Part shown: piece by piece, positions 9,046 through 20,821 of the stretch
Numbering within the stretch: the stretch's first letter is position 1
Layout of the letters: every line of letters begins with the position of its first letter
Origin: Mesostigma viride
Lineage: Eukaryota; Streptophyta; Mesostigmatophyceae; Mesostigmatales; Mesostigmataceae
NCBI GenBank assembly: GCA_009746045.1
Contig: RPFO01001358.1
Span: 19,643-83,642, forward strand
Length of the DNA: 64,000 nt
Direction of reading: 5' to 3'
Position numbers and translations under genes: made by a program
Notes under the pieces: generated by a model
What the model was told of the DNA's origin: nothing
Databases searched by the model: none
The model's input: only the letters and a program-made list of their open reading frames with translations

Positions 9046-10771
9046 CAAAGCGTCGTACGTCAAAACTCAGTCCTAAAAATAGGACTGAGTATGCCAACTT
9101 TGAGATCATGTAGCGGTAAGGGTAGGGGGGTACCCCATATGTTTGATATGCATCAGAGCACTCAATATCATGCTAATGCTTGGGCATATGCCTAAAAAAT
9201 CATATGTTGACCAAATCATGTAAAATTTTACAAGGGTGTCAACCCATGCTCGCGATTTGGCAATTTTCTGTGGAAGGACGAGTTGGGAAAATTCAATAAA
9301 ATCCATATGCATGTTGAAAAAATATAGGCGTGTAAACAATATAGTTCTTGAAACATGGCAAAAAACTGGGCTCAATTTGGCCACAGCCTCTACCTGAAAC
9401 TCACCAAAAACCACCAGCCCTAAGAATGGGTTTCGAGGTTGCTAGCAATGTGCAAGCATGTAAGTGCGGTCATACTACACACCACCGTGGCAACCAACCG
9501 TGCCAATCAACTCATTTCCCTTCTAGCATAACAGGAAAACATACTTGCATCATCATATTGCAGTTATATTATACCTTAGTATATGTGTGAGAGCCTATGC
9601 ACGCACGTAGGGAATGGGCATTGATACCTACCTACAAAGGGTTTTATTATGAGCCTTAACCACCAATATAATGGGTAGGTTAAGCATATTTCAATTGTTT
9701 TTAACAAGAATAGAGATGGCTAACACTGTTTTGCCTTGCCATGGCATGGCCAACATACTTGCTGGCACATGATGACAGTGGTTTATCACCAAGATTCTTC
9801 ACTCACCCGTATAAGCTTGAAAGCACGCTGGATGCAGCCCATGGCCATACAATCACGCAGTATGAACGTAGCAAAAGAATAACTAACATCTATGAAGGTA
9901 TTTAAACCCATACAGCGCCTAAAAAACTGCAAAAGTACACTAGGGTAAGGCAAATGCCTGGTAACATCATAAAAAATGGGGGGTTTAGAGAGGGGCAGGC
10001 AACGGTCAAGAAAGCGCATCAAGATTCGAAACTGACAGCGCCTTGCAAGCTCAAACTCATGTAAGAACATAACAAAACGATGAGGTGACGATATTTCAGC
10101 TTTACCGTGCACGGATGGCGTTATCTTGGCCCAGGCGGTGCCCGCAAAAGTGACACTTGCGGCACACAAACCATGACATGACAGAGTGGTCGAAATAATC
10201 AAATCTTTACTGCCACTGACTTAATTCTACACACATGCATGATAATAAGTAGAAAGAAGCATATAAACCCTTCGAACTGCACCGTAAAGTAAATTTAGTC
10301 ATCAATTCCGTCAACCTGCCTGGTCGCAGTTTTTTCCAGCAAGAGCAGTGCCGACACCTGGCAAATCGCATCCCCGGGAGCTAAAAATTGGTTTGTGTCA
10401 TCTTTAGGACATATAAAATCTATTTCCTGGGTTTTACCAGCTAAATCGTCCGCAAACGTAAACTGCATGCATGGGCGCAAGCCGCCATGGCTAGGTCGTG
10501 CATTTCCGGAACTCGCGTTTCACGTAAAAAAGTACCCTTACCACCTGTACTTTGACCGTACATTTAGCCGCCCAAACAAAATCCAAAAAAATCGCAAAAA
10601 TATGTCTAAGAAAGGTCATTTCACGTAGTATTTGAATAAATTTTGAGGGAATTTTTTTTACAAACATTCCGACTTGGGCGAATTTTCTACGAAACCCAAA
10701 AACTCAGTCCTAAGAATAGGACTGAGTTGAACTCAGTCCTAAGAATAGGTGCAGTGACGAACGACGCTTTG
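9046..10771. mobile_element. Candidate 1.7-kb terminal-inverted-repeat element
   Basis: CAAAGCGTCGTACGTCA at 9046-9062 has an inverted counterpart, TGACGAACGACGCTTTG, at 10755-10771 (16 of 17 match). Just inside each end lie palindromes built from ACTCAGTCCTA and TAGGACTGAGT (about 9066-9091 and 10702-10747). The interior is A/T-rich with no recognised transposase. A 138-codon minus-strand frame at 9786-10202 is the longest open stretch and resembles nothing I know. No target duplication was identified. A non-autonomous DNA element is the simplest reading; two chance-related repeats cannot be excluded. Confidence 0.5.
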
Positions 10772-11128
10772 GTCAAGTATCTAGAGTCTGCAAAGTCGAC
10801 TGTGAAGTGCCAAACGGAGGTCGCCACGTGGATATCTCGAATGTTCGTGGCAGGCCGTGTCCGTCTCACCCGAATCGGCCGGATTGAAGGACGATGCAGC
10901 ATAACTACGAGGCTGAACTCTATTGGCACGGACTGATCAGAGATCCAGAGGATTCGCTGATCCGCTACAGTTTATCCAGTACGAGCCAGCACGAAGGCCG
11001 AAGGGGTGACGTACGACAGCCAGCTGCCCCAACCACGAGCACTGTCTCCAGCAATGGTAGTACTGTAGACCCCCGGAAGATTGCTGGCAATTTTGAGCAG
11101 CCCCGTGCACTTGCCGCAAACTCGCTGC

Positions 11129-11134
11129 TATAAA
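11129..11134 (+). promoter_or_regulatory. TATA box candidate for CTPA
   Basis: TATAAA lies 95 bases upstream of the CTPA start codon, in the context GCTATAAAGG, with the expected orientation and no intervening ATG other than one near 11161. Assignment rests on position and match only. Confidence 0.5.
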
Positions 11135-11229
11135 GGTTTCTCCACGCACAAGACAAGGGCATGGAGTGAAGTTCCGAGCAGTTTCTAACTCTCGGTGACT
11201 TCATCGCAAGAGGCCGGGCTGGGGCGGCG

Positions 11230-14200
11230 ATGGCTCTGCAATTGGCAGTTGGCTTTCGCACGCATTTCTCGCCTCGGCCTTCTCCATCCCTTAAACCGTG
11301 GCGGGGTGAGGAGACCCGGCGCCTGCCTCCCGGGACATCGCGCAAACCTGTGCAGTGTGCACTAGGCGGTGGCAACTTGCCTAAATTGGGGGCTGAGGGT
11401 GGTAGGGCATGGCACGCTGTTGTAAGGGCTCATGCTTTAGAGAAATGCGGGGGCGAGACGCGGGTCGTCGGTCCCTTGTGCCTGCCTGCCATTAGCTCTA
11501 GTAGTATAAGATGCCTGCTGCACGACTTTATCGGGGTAGCCGGGCGTGCTGTGCTGTGCAGCATCCTGCTGCTAAATGCCGTCTGTGGTGAATCGCTCGC
11601 TGTCGCTGTTAGACCTGAATTCGACGCTGTCACGCTAAGTCACCAGTCCGCCGCAAGCAGCAGTATGCCGGCACCCCTCTGGGAGGTGGCCGCGGATGCC
11701 TCCAACTCAGGAAAGTTTGCAGAGATCGCCGTGGGGGAGAGCGTCGTGCGTGAAGCGTGGCAAGTGGTTGACGAGAATTTTTTGGACGCGAGGGGCAAAG
11801 GGTTTACCAGAGAGAAGTGGAAGGTTGGTGCCGCCTACACCTGGATGTCAGACGTGCTCACCATAAATCTACGGCGTTCCATATATGTTCACGCCCGGCA
11901 TATCCTTACCCTATGTCTCAACTGCAGCATGCCCCATCCGTGTTGATTTATATTTTAATGGATTTGTCCTGTACGTGATGGATAAACAGACTTGTCACGT
12001 TGACTCTCAGCACGCCTAGATAAAGAGGCCCAGGCAACACGCATGTTTTCCCCTCACGTCAGAAAACAGGGACGCAAAGCTTACGCTATACATGTCTATT
12101 CCCTTTTTGGCAAGAGTCACTTTGGGCAGATTCCCTATCTTGCGTTGTCTTCCTCTGCAACGGAGTTCTTGCACCACGCCAAAGCACAACGTTGAGTACT
12201 AGAAAATGGTCCCTGCAGGTATAACATAGCCAGTACAGGTGTGCATGTTGCGCTTGCATCTGTCCCGGAGGATCATGCTGTATGGGAGAGCGCCGTCCGG
12301 CTAATGTCGTGGATATACTTTATCATTCAAAAGGAACTAAATATTATGTACTACTGTATAGAAAAGCCTTAAGACAGAGTTAAAAAAATGGATCTCCACT
12401 AGACTTGTGTATTTTATTACTTTTAATTTTTGTATATGTGCGTACTTTTGTCTGTCTATTTTTGTGCGTTGAGGATACTGAGCGTTTGTCTTCAGACATC
12501 ATGGCCCTCTGTACACTTGATGACCATTGCTTCAAGTGGCCCTCAATGCAACTGCTGACACAGGGCCCCAGCCGCCCCTGACACCACCTGCCCGCCTTGC
12601 TCTCTGCCAGCATCAAAGAATGGGTCACGCAAGGGTTAAGACCCTTTTTCAGCCTGGTGTGACTATGCTAATTATAGCGTGCTCCGATAGACCATCCGTC
12701 TTTCGTTTGTTTAGCTGTTTGTCTGACGCCTCCGCAAGGGGGGCCTTGTAAACTATTTTAGGCTGGTGTCATTGTGGTTGAAGAGTTACAGGAGCCACTA
12801 CACAGTGCAGAGGGAAATGCAGTTGCTTGGTGCTTTTCTTCCAGGGACATGGGGAAAGGCAAAACAAAATTGTTATTCCAACCATCTCATGGTCAAGAAA
12901 CCAATGAGCCAACGAGTTTGCGCAATGCCCCGGAATTCCCTTCCCACCCTCCCCTTCCCCGGCCATCCAATCACCCTCTCCTGCGTGCCAACCTGGCAGG
13001 CTCGCCTGAACGAGGTGCTGGCGCAGCCTGTGACGTCGTCCACGGCGGCCTACAACCAGATCCGTGCCATGCTGCGGGACCTGCAGGACCCTTACACGCG
13101 GTTCCTGACGCCGGCCGAGTTCAGCCGGCTGGCCAAGTACGACCTCACGGGGGTGGGCCTCAACTTGGGTGATGACGTCACCGCGGCGGGCGAGCGCGTG
13201 CCCCGCGTGCTGGGTCTGGTGATCGGATCCCCCGCGCAGCAGGCGGGCATCCAGCAGGTGTGTGTGGGGGGGGGAGGTACATAGGATTGTTCTCTAGTAA
13301 AGGGGGATTGTGCCTTATTATGGGGATTGTCCTTAAGCAAAATATGATTGCTCTGTTTTAGGGGGATGGTTCTGTAGTAAAGGAGGATTGTACTGTATCA
13401 GGGGGGCTGTTATCTAGTACAGGAGGATTGTTTTGTAGTAGGGGGGTTGTTCTCCGGTAAAGGAGGATTTAAATGGTCTGTTGACTAGGTTCACAGGCCG
13501 GGGTAAAGTGGGGCACGCGTACAATCTGGGCTGGCCACGCCCATCCCCTTGAGCACATCCTGAGTGTTGCGTTTTATGATCATCTAGAACTTGGGAGACC
13601 GATCCTTCAAAAAGCGTCGAGCGCTTGCCCTTGGGAAACCTGGGTCTTAAATAATTGTTTTTTGTGTTTTTTGTGGTGGTCCTAAATCATGGCCTTGGTC
13701 CTAAACCTTTGGTTTTTGTGGTGGTCCTAAATGATGGCCTGGGTCCTAAATCGTTGGTTTGTGGTGGTCCTACATCTTGGCCTGGGTCCTTAATAATTGG
13801 TTTTTGTGGTGGTCCTTAATCATGGCCTGGTTGCTAAATCGTTGGTTTTTGTGGTGGTCCTAAATGACGGCCTGGTTGCTAAATCATCGGTTTTTGTGGT
13901 GGTCCTTAATCATGGCCTGGGTCCTTAATAGTTGGTTTTTGTGTTGGTTCCACATCATGGCCTGGGTCTTCAATCATTGGTTTTTGTGGTGGTACTTGGG
14001 CGGTGCCCCACAGGAGTTGATGGCAATGCTCGCGCTCTGCGAGGGTGGCCCCCAGGGTTGTGGTCGTCCCAGTATTGTGTCCTGGTTGGGTAGCATCCGT
14101 GTACAGGAGGAGCTTGTGGTGGTGGTGGTGGTGGTGGTGGTGGTGGTGGTGGTGGTGGTGGTGGTGGCGGTTGGTGGGATTATACCCTGTTCATGCGGTT

Positions 14201-17200
14201 GATGTGCATGCCTGACCGCATAAGAAGCTGCCTGATGACGTCAGCCGTCAGCCAGTGACGTTTGACGCGCACTGTGTTGTGGGTATTTATGTGCGACGGC
14301 GAGGCTGGCATTTGTCATGTGGGCTGGGCGCACCCGATGCGGCATCGAGCCTCAAATTTCAAGCATATGAACCTGACCCTTTCTTCCCTCTAGGAAAAAC
14401 CCACACCCAGCATCCCCAGACCCATCACCCGCACATTCCTATCCCCACAGCCTGCAGCTTAACACCGAAATCCCCGCGCATGCGCACCTCCAAACCTGAC
14501 ACCCCTAGGTTTAATAGCAGAACATAAACGCTCCAGAAAATGCACCCCACGCGTAATTCTTTCTGTACAGAAAATGCACAATCGTCAAAGTCACTACTCA
14601 AAAAGGCCATCCGAAACCAAACCTAACCTGACAACCCCGACACCTGTCGTCACTACTCTTCAGAATCCACACCACATTGAGTTTTACACCCCAGAATCCT
14701 ACACCAGATTGGGTATTAACGCTCCTCACCCTACCTCCACGCACATATCTACCCCCACCCTGCGCTGGCACCTTTTGCGTTCTGGACAACCGACACGCTG
14801 CTCCACCAAGCCCAACTTCCAACCCCTGTTATCAACATACCCCAAACTCTGTGCCCTCTAACCTGACGCTCGGCACCTGTCGTCATCGCACCTAAACCCC
14901 CTCACACATCCAACTCCAGAATGACGACGTGTTGGCGGTCAATGACACGTCGACAAGTGGCATGTCGGCGTTTGAGGTGTCGACGCTGCTGCAGAGCCTG
15001 GGCGGGTCCGAGGTGCAGGTCAAGGTGGGTATTGGTCACTGTAGATGCTGTGGCCTCTTTGGTTGCGTGCTTTGCGGCTAGGAGTTCCAGCTTGTGCACA
15101 TACTGCTAAAGATAAAGAGAAACTATGTGAATTCTGGTATATTTCCCACCATTGGAATGCAATCACGCCGCTGAAGGTAGAGGGTGTGATTCGCAAATCA
15201 GTCGCATTTTTTGAACCATCAGGGAATGCAAAGTACCTTTCGACTATAGTTGACAATGACCGCTCCTGGCTCTCATCAGACTCCTCCCCCCTCCCCCCTC
15301 CCCCCTCGTCGCTTCTACCCCTCTACATGTTTTCCCCTTCTTCCCCCTTCCCGCGTCTGCCTTCCCACTCTTTCCCCCTCCATATCCCTCTTCCCCCTTC
15401 CCCCTGTCTTTGTTGTCCCCTCTTCCGCCGTCTGCCTCCCCCTTCCTCCCCCTTTCTCCCCCTGCCTCTCCCCCTCCAACTTTCTATCCCTATCTCCCCT
15501 TCACCCACACACAGGTCCGGCACTCGGACGGCCGCGTCGCGACGGTGCGCATGGTGGGCAAAACGGACCTACGCAGCCCCGTGGTGGTCAAGGTGCAGCA
15601 GTCGGCCGATCGCGAGGGCGAGCGCGTGGGGTACCTCAAGGTCAAGGAGTTCAACGCGCTCACGCAGAAGGAGGTGCTGCGCGGTGAGGGTGCAGACACA
15701 CCTAGCAGTATACAAAACATATATAGTACATTTTGCATGCCCATCTCACCTCCGTAATCTATCATTCTCAATGAATATATATAGTACATAGTATAGTAGT
15801 ATACAAATAGATTCTTGTGTGTGTAGGAAGGTTCCTTATGTGAGAGAGAATCCTATTGACGTGTCCGCGTGGTGCTCATGCAGAAGGAGGTTCTGTGCGG
15901 CGAGGGGCCAAGCACGCGCACGTGCGTGTGCACACACACATAAGATGGTTCCTACATGTACAATAAGGAAGCTATCCGAGGCATGGTGGTGTTGTGCTCA
16001 CCCAGGAGGCGCAGCACGCGGGGTGAGCTGGCAGGGTGCATACTGGGCGTGGCATTTCAAAGTGGGGTGGGGGTGGCATGGGGGCTTTGTATGGTTGGGT
16101 GTTGAAATGGGATGGGGTGAGGCGAATCGTGTGATCTAGGCAATGTCATCCCAATCATCACCTAAATGGGTTCTTTATTTTGTTTCCTCCCGTCAGCAGG
16201 TCAAGGAGCGGGGGCATGGTCGGGCCAAACACGGTTAGGCCTCCGGCATAGCATATCGCAGGGTCAAAGCATGTCTGGGTGTTGCTATGGTTGGGCTGCT
16301 TGTCTGCTTCTTGGTTAATGACTTCTTTTTCCCCACGTTTACCTCTTGCCGCTGCCGACGCCCCTTGGTCTGTTTACGCAGGCCTGGAGCTTCTAAAGGA
16401 GCAGAAGGTGACGTCGCTTGTGCTGGACCTGCAGGACAACCCTGGGGGGCTCGTCCAGGTGAGCACTCAGCACACCCTGTGCTGTCGCCGCCTCTCGCAA
16501 CATCGTTTGTCCGGGCTAATATGAATGCTATGCCATGACCGTGGTGAAATATCATGCGTGTGTTACCGTGCAGGTATGTTAGTTGCTGTTGGTATTGCAC
16601 CAACTTCTTAAACTGCACAAGCTCCTTGCCTCAGCTTCCTGAGCGAGTTCCTGTGCTCACGTCGCAAGACAATTTGTGGCTGATGGGCTTCCAGTGAGAC
16701 TTGGGCTATAGTTCGTGAGTCGTGAAAGCCCCTGTCTACATGCCGTGTTGGTGGCCACTAGGCAGCTGGCAAATGACCGTAGACCAGCCTGTAACTAGGC
16801 ATGGGTGAGTCGCCTGTCGGTAGCTTGGTACCCTGTTAAAACTAAGATAAGTTTTATGTATAAGATGAGAAATTTTATTTAAAAGATTGCCCATGGATGA
16901 GGATACTCGTATGAGGTGGGGCTGTTGAAACAGTTTACTAGCACCGCAGATGCCTTATTTTTCTATTCCATGACTAATGATTCTCATACAAAATAAACTA
17001 ACTGTGTGGCTTTTGCTGGCTCTGTCACTTCCACACTGCCTGGAACACCCATTTTTTTTTTCGTTCCTTTTTCCCCTCGTCTCCAGTCGGGTGTCGAGGT
17101 GGCACGTCTTTTCTTGGATGGCGACTCCACGGTAAGCGCACCTATATCCCAAACCGCTCACCCTAATGCTATCACCGCTGAACCCTTCACGCTTCACCCT

Positions 17201-20200
17201 TCACTCTTCACTCTTCACTCTTCACCCTTCACTCTTAACCCTTTGCCCTTACCTGTAACCTGCACCGCTACCCATGCGTGCTGCCCGCTGAGATTATCAC
17301 ACACGCCATGTAGTGATGTTTTGACAGTTGTTGTGTTGCGTGTGGACACCAATATTCCCTTTCGTTCTGTTCCCCTGAGCTACGCCATGGAACCTTCCTG
17401 TGTGATCTATTGCCGGCCCTTTGCCATTAACATTGGCCCTGGGCCTCGTCGCAAGAGGATAGTTCCTGTGCACATGCCTGTTCGTTTGCTTGCAACGGCC
17501 GACCACTGCCGTTTCGTCCGTATACTTCCATATGCCAACGGCATGTGCCATGTGCATGCCTTTGGCTATGATTGCTCCCCTGTTCCATCCGCGACAGGTT
17601 CTCTATCAACAAGGGCGGGCGGATAACCCCAAGGCATCCAAGAAGATGGTGGCGCAGGGGCCAGCCAAGGCAACCGAGCCTATTGTGGTGTGTGCTATGG
17701 AAAACATACTTTCAACTTGAGGTGCTGTCTTGGAGAAACTTAACTGTTCTCATCTAGAGAGTAAAATCAGAAATTCCCTGATCGCCCCTGCGTGGGGCCA
17801 GGCATGTACCATTTGAGACCGATTGATTGCCGCTGTAGGGTGGTCTCCAAACGAATACCGCAACCAGCCGTGTCTGGAGGCCGGATCTCATCGTAACGGT
17901 ACGACTGTTTGGAAAAGAAATGGACACATCTTTGCCCCTTGGCCTGGCTTTATCCTTATTTGAGGCAAGAGGCATGGCCCTGAGCTATGAATGGATGAGG
18001 TGGGCAATAGCCCACTCTCTCATACTGGCGGTTTGTTCACTCACTCATTTCGGTCGTTTTCCTGTTCACCCATACTGGCCATTTGCCGACCTGTCCCACC
18101 TGGCCATTTGGCGGCATGCCCATTGTCGCCGCGCCCATTACCCGGCATAGGCATTCCAATCCCATTATTGTTAGTTTTTCTCCTTTAAATAGCACCTTCA
18201 GAAGTTGTTGTCTACTACAGGTTGCAGATAGCGTCTGTTGCGTGGAAGGCCTGCAGCTGTCAAACATGGTCTTAACATGGTGTTACTCCAGAGGTGGTGC
18301 TACTTCCTTCCTCAACAACAACACCATCACCATCACCATTACCCATCACCATCACCACCACCATCGCCATTGCCATGATGCTGTTTTGCGAGCCGAGGTT
18401 TCGCTTCCGGTACCATGCACCATTATTCCAGCGGAGGTCTCTACTGTACTCATATACTAACGAAGGTGTACTATTCAGCGTACTGTGATGCCAGTGGAGG
18501 TCGCTACTGTACTAACGAAGGTGTACTATTCAGCATACTGTGATGCCAGTGGAGGTCTCTACTGTACTAATGAAGGTGTACTATTCAGCATACTGTGATG
18601 CCAGCGGAGGTCTCTACTGTCCTATGCCCCACTTCCGCTCACCCTCCGCTGCTCTCCTCTGGCGTCTGTCTGTGTGTATCCGTGTGTGGGCAGGTCCTCG
18701 TGAACAGCCGAACAGCCAGCGCCAGTGAGCTGGTAAGTGTCTGCGGGAGGTGCCAATATGTGCTTTGCCCCCCTTATCCATGGCCTTCCCCATGTGCTTA
18801 TCTCCTTTTCCCATGGACTCACTTTTCTCGTTCCTATATCTTTTCTCCGCAGCTTGGCACGCCCATATCTCTAGTGCCTTCATCCCCATGGCTTTGGGGG
18901 GGGGGTCTCAATTTCTTGCAAGATCCTATGATGCATCCTGCCTTCACGCCTTTTCAGCAGTCTGCTTAGAAGTATTTTCAGCAGTCTTTTTAGCAGTCTT
19001 TGTCAGCCGTCTTTTTTGCATGCGCGCATTGCGTGTCGACAGCTACACAACTGGCCGGCTGCACGATCATTTCACCCACGGAAAACACCCGACGCCGTGT
19101 GCGGTTGGTTGACATCGTCCATCGTCATCCTGTGCCACGACTGCGCCGCGGCACTTAGCCTTCTCCTTAATCTCCTTATTATGCTGTGGACAGCATGATC
19201 ATTGCATTAAATCTCCTTAATTGCCATGGCATGAACCAGATCTTATTTTGTTTTCTTTCTTCTTGCGTGGTATGGCGGTGGCCATGGTGTGTGTGGGGGG
19301 TTGAATCTGCATGTTGGGGCAACACATCATGAACATTTCAACAGGTGGCGGCGGCGCTGCAGGACAACTGCCGTGCGGTGCTGGTGGGAGGGCGCACGTT
19401 TGGGAAGGTACGCCCAAGAGCAGGTTGCCGCATCCAGTTGCGTACGGGCCCCTACTGGGATGCCTGCTTGACTCCCCGTGCCCCTTGCAACCCCTATCGC
19501 AACCTCACCTCCATCCAACCTAACCCCGTGGTGCTTAGCATTGCTTGGTGCCTATTCTGCCATGCAGTTTGGTGTCGTCCATGCCTCTTAATGGCTCTGG
19601 TGGCTTTGTTGCGGATGTCAGAATGCATAGTCCAGTTGGGCGGCTCCTGTCCCTTGCTCGCGTTATCTGGTACAAGCCGTCGGCTGTGGACACGCCGTCT
19701 ATGCAGTCCTGCGTATGTTTCTGATTGCGCATGCTTGAGTGGTAAGAAAGAGGCAGGCCTTTGTTTTTTGGTAACAAAAGAGGCGCCGCCTGTCGGTTTA
19801 ACGAACAATCCATCCAAATCAGGCGTGGGGCGGCTGCTAGTATGAAGATACCCGGCCATGTTACACATGATCCATTTCCTCATGCTTATCGCACAACTCA
19901 TTTTCCTGCGGTCAACCACCTGCGACGAGGCTGGGAGGCATTTCACTAATTACTAGTATCATGCGTATGTCACTATCATGCGTTTGTCACCTCCCAATGG
20001 TCGCGTAATGATTGCCCGGTCGCTGAGTTGATCAAGGGAAACAAAAAGGCAAAAATTCCCGGGATGCGCGCTCTGCATCCTGTGCTCGCCGTGCTTGTCA
20101 CAGTCTTGTGCATTCGTTGAATTGCTTCAATATTTCATCGAATTGCTTCAATCCTGTGCTCGTGACGTTGTTCGTGCCCTGCACGCCTGCATACACCCTG

Positions 20201-20821
20201 CCAGGGTCTCATCCAGTCGGTCTACGAGCTGAGCGATGGCTCGGGGCTGGTGCTCACGGTCGGCCGCTACGTGACCCCCGCGCTGCACTACATCGAGGGC
20301 AAGGGGTTGGACCCAGACTTCTCTCGGACACCAGGTGAGCGAATAGGGCAAGCAAGGGCTTACCCGTAGAGCCTGCTTTTTTTTCCTGACTCTACAGGGA
20401 AGCAAAGAGAGCAAACAAGGGTGTGCCGTCCCCTTTGTTTACCAATGTAGGAGTTCGTTTATCTCACCAACTCCTTAGTAATCTTGCCACCTCCATCAAA
20501 TGAAATCATAATTGTTCTTTTACATGTCAGGACCAAGGGGTTGATTGGTTTCAACATATCTTTCGAGTTCCTGTTTCTAGTTGTATATCTCTGTGTGTCC
20601 ATGAGACAATTGTGCTATCTATGTTGAAGATCCATTGGACAATTTGGAGCTCATGCTCACCCTCTTAGACTGTATTGTATGGTAGGTAGTGTGGGAGTTG
20701 TTGTTCATCCCGTGAGCCTACGTAACTCCATTCCTTTTTTGCTGCACCTTCTCCAGTGGCCCTCTTTTGGTGCTTTGTTCGAGGGGCTGCATGCTCGCAG
20801 TTGTGTGGGTACTATGAATGA
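11230..20821 (+). CDS. CTPA: C-terminal processing peptidase CtpA, thylakoid-lumen type, 11 inferred exons
   Basis: S41A serine protease that in chloroplasts trims the C-terminus of the photosystem II D1 precursor in the thylakoid lumen. Exons inferred from frame and GT-AG borders: 11230-11823, 13000-13257, 14920-15024, 15515-15683, 16382-16458, 17087-17131, 17598-17687, 18694-18732, 19345-19407, 20205-20334, 20757-20821; about 544 residues. Residues 1-99 look like a plastid transit peptide; 100-119 are hydrophobic and followed by AVA at 124-126, a lumen-type cleavage site. Then come an N-terminal helical segment (REAWQVVDENFLDAR), a PDZ domain (about 240-345) and the catalytic core with LVLDLQDNPGGL, RTASASE and VGGRTFGK. 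By spacing, Ser455 and Lys480 form the catalytic dyad, with Asp466 in the third conserved position. All introns are phase 0 except 4 and 10. The C-terminus is uncertain: if intron 10 is retained, translation stops at 20367-20369 instead. Confidence 0.9.
13258..13470. repeat. Degenerate G-rich minisatellite at the start of CTPA intron 2
   Basis: Irregular repeats of about 27 bp built on GGATTGTTCTGTAGTAAAGG. It begins directly after the exon 2 donor at 13258. Confidence 0.6.
13650..14000. repeat. ~45-bp minisatellite in CTPA intron 2
   Basis: About eight diverged copies of a unit containing GGTTTTTGTGGTGGTCC and ATGGCCTGGGTCC. It lies wholly within intron 2, so copy-number change would not alter the protein. 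Confidence 0.8.
14115..14167. repeat. (GTG)n microsatellite in CTPA intron 2
   Basis: About 17-18 uninterrupted GTG triplets. Read in frame it would give a poly-Val artefact; it is intronic. Confidence 0.9.
15283..15510. repeat. Long polypyrimidine tract upstream of CTPA exon 4
   Basis: More than 200 bp consisting almost only of C and T (CCCCTTCC-like repeats), ending at the acceptor ACACAG before 15515. It is an oversized version of the pyrimidine tract used for 3' splice-site recognition and could also form triplex DNA. Confidence 0.8.
17190..17240. repeat. Short TTCAC(C/T)C(T)-type tandem repeat in CTPA intron 6
   Basis: Several copies of TTCACTCTTCACCC-like units of 7-10 bp. Intronic low-complexity sequence with no other signal. 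Confidence 0.6.
18300..18615. repeat. CAT/CAC repeat followed by a ~57-bp tandem repeat in CTPA intron 7
   Basis: A (CAC/CAT)n stretch at about 18315-18372 is followed by roughly three and a half copies of a unit containing GGAGGTCTCTACTGTACTAA and GGTGTACTATTCAGC, period about 57 bp. All of it is spliced out in the inferred gene model. Confidence 0.75.

Noticed and set aside
9786-10202. 138-codon minus-strand frame as a gene
   Set aside because: No similarity I can recognise, no clear start context, and it lies inside a probable transposable element; kept only as a remark there.
13864-14202. 112-codon frame with poly-Val
   Set aside because: It is a translation of intron 2 minisatellite and (GTG)n repeat.
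15250-15791. Open frames over the CTPA exon 3-4 region
   Set aside because: They run through the polypyrimidine tract; only the part from 15515 to 15683 is coding, as exon 4.
20335-20756. Firm choice of the CTPA C-terminus
   Set aside because: Both splicing to 20757 (strong pyrimidine-rich acceptor) and read-through to the stop at 20367-20369 are possible; the spliced form is given only as the likelier model.
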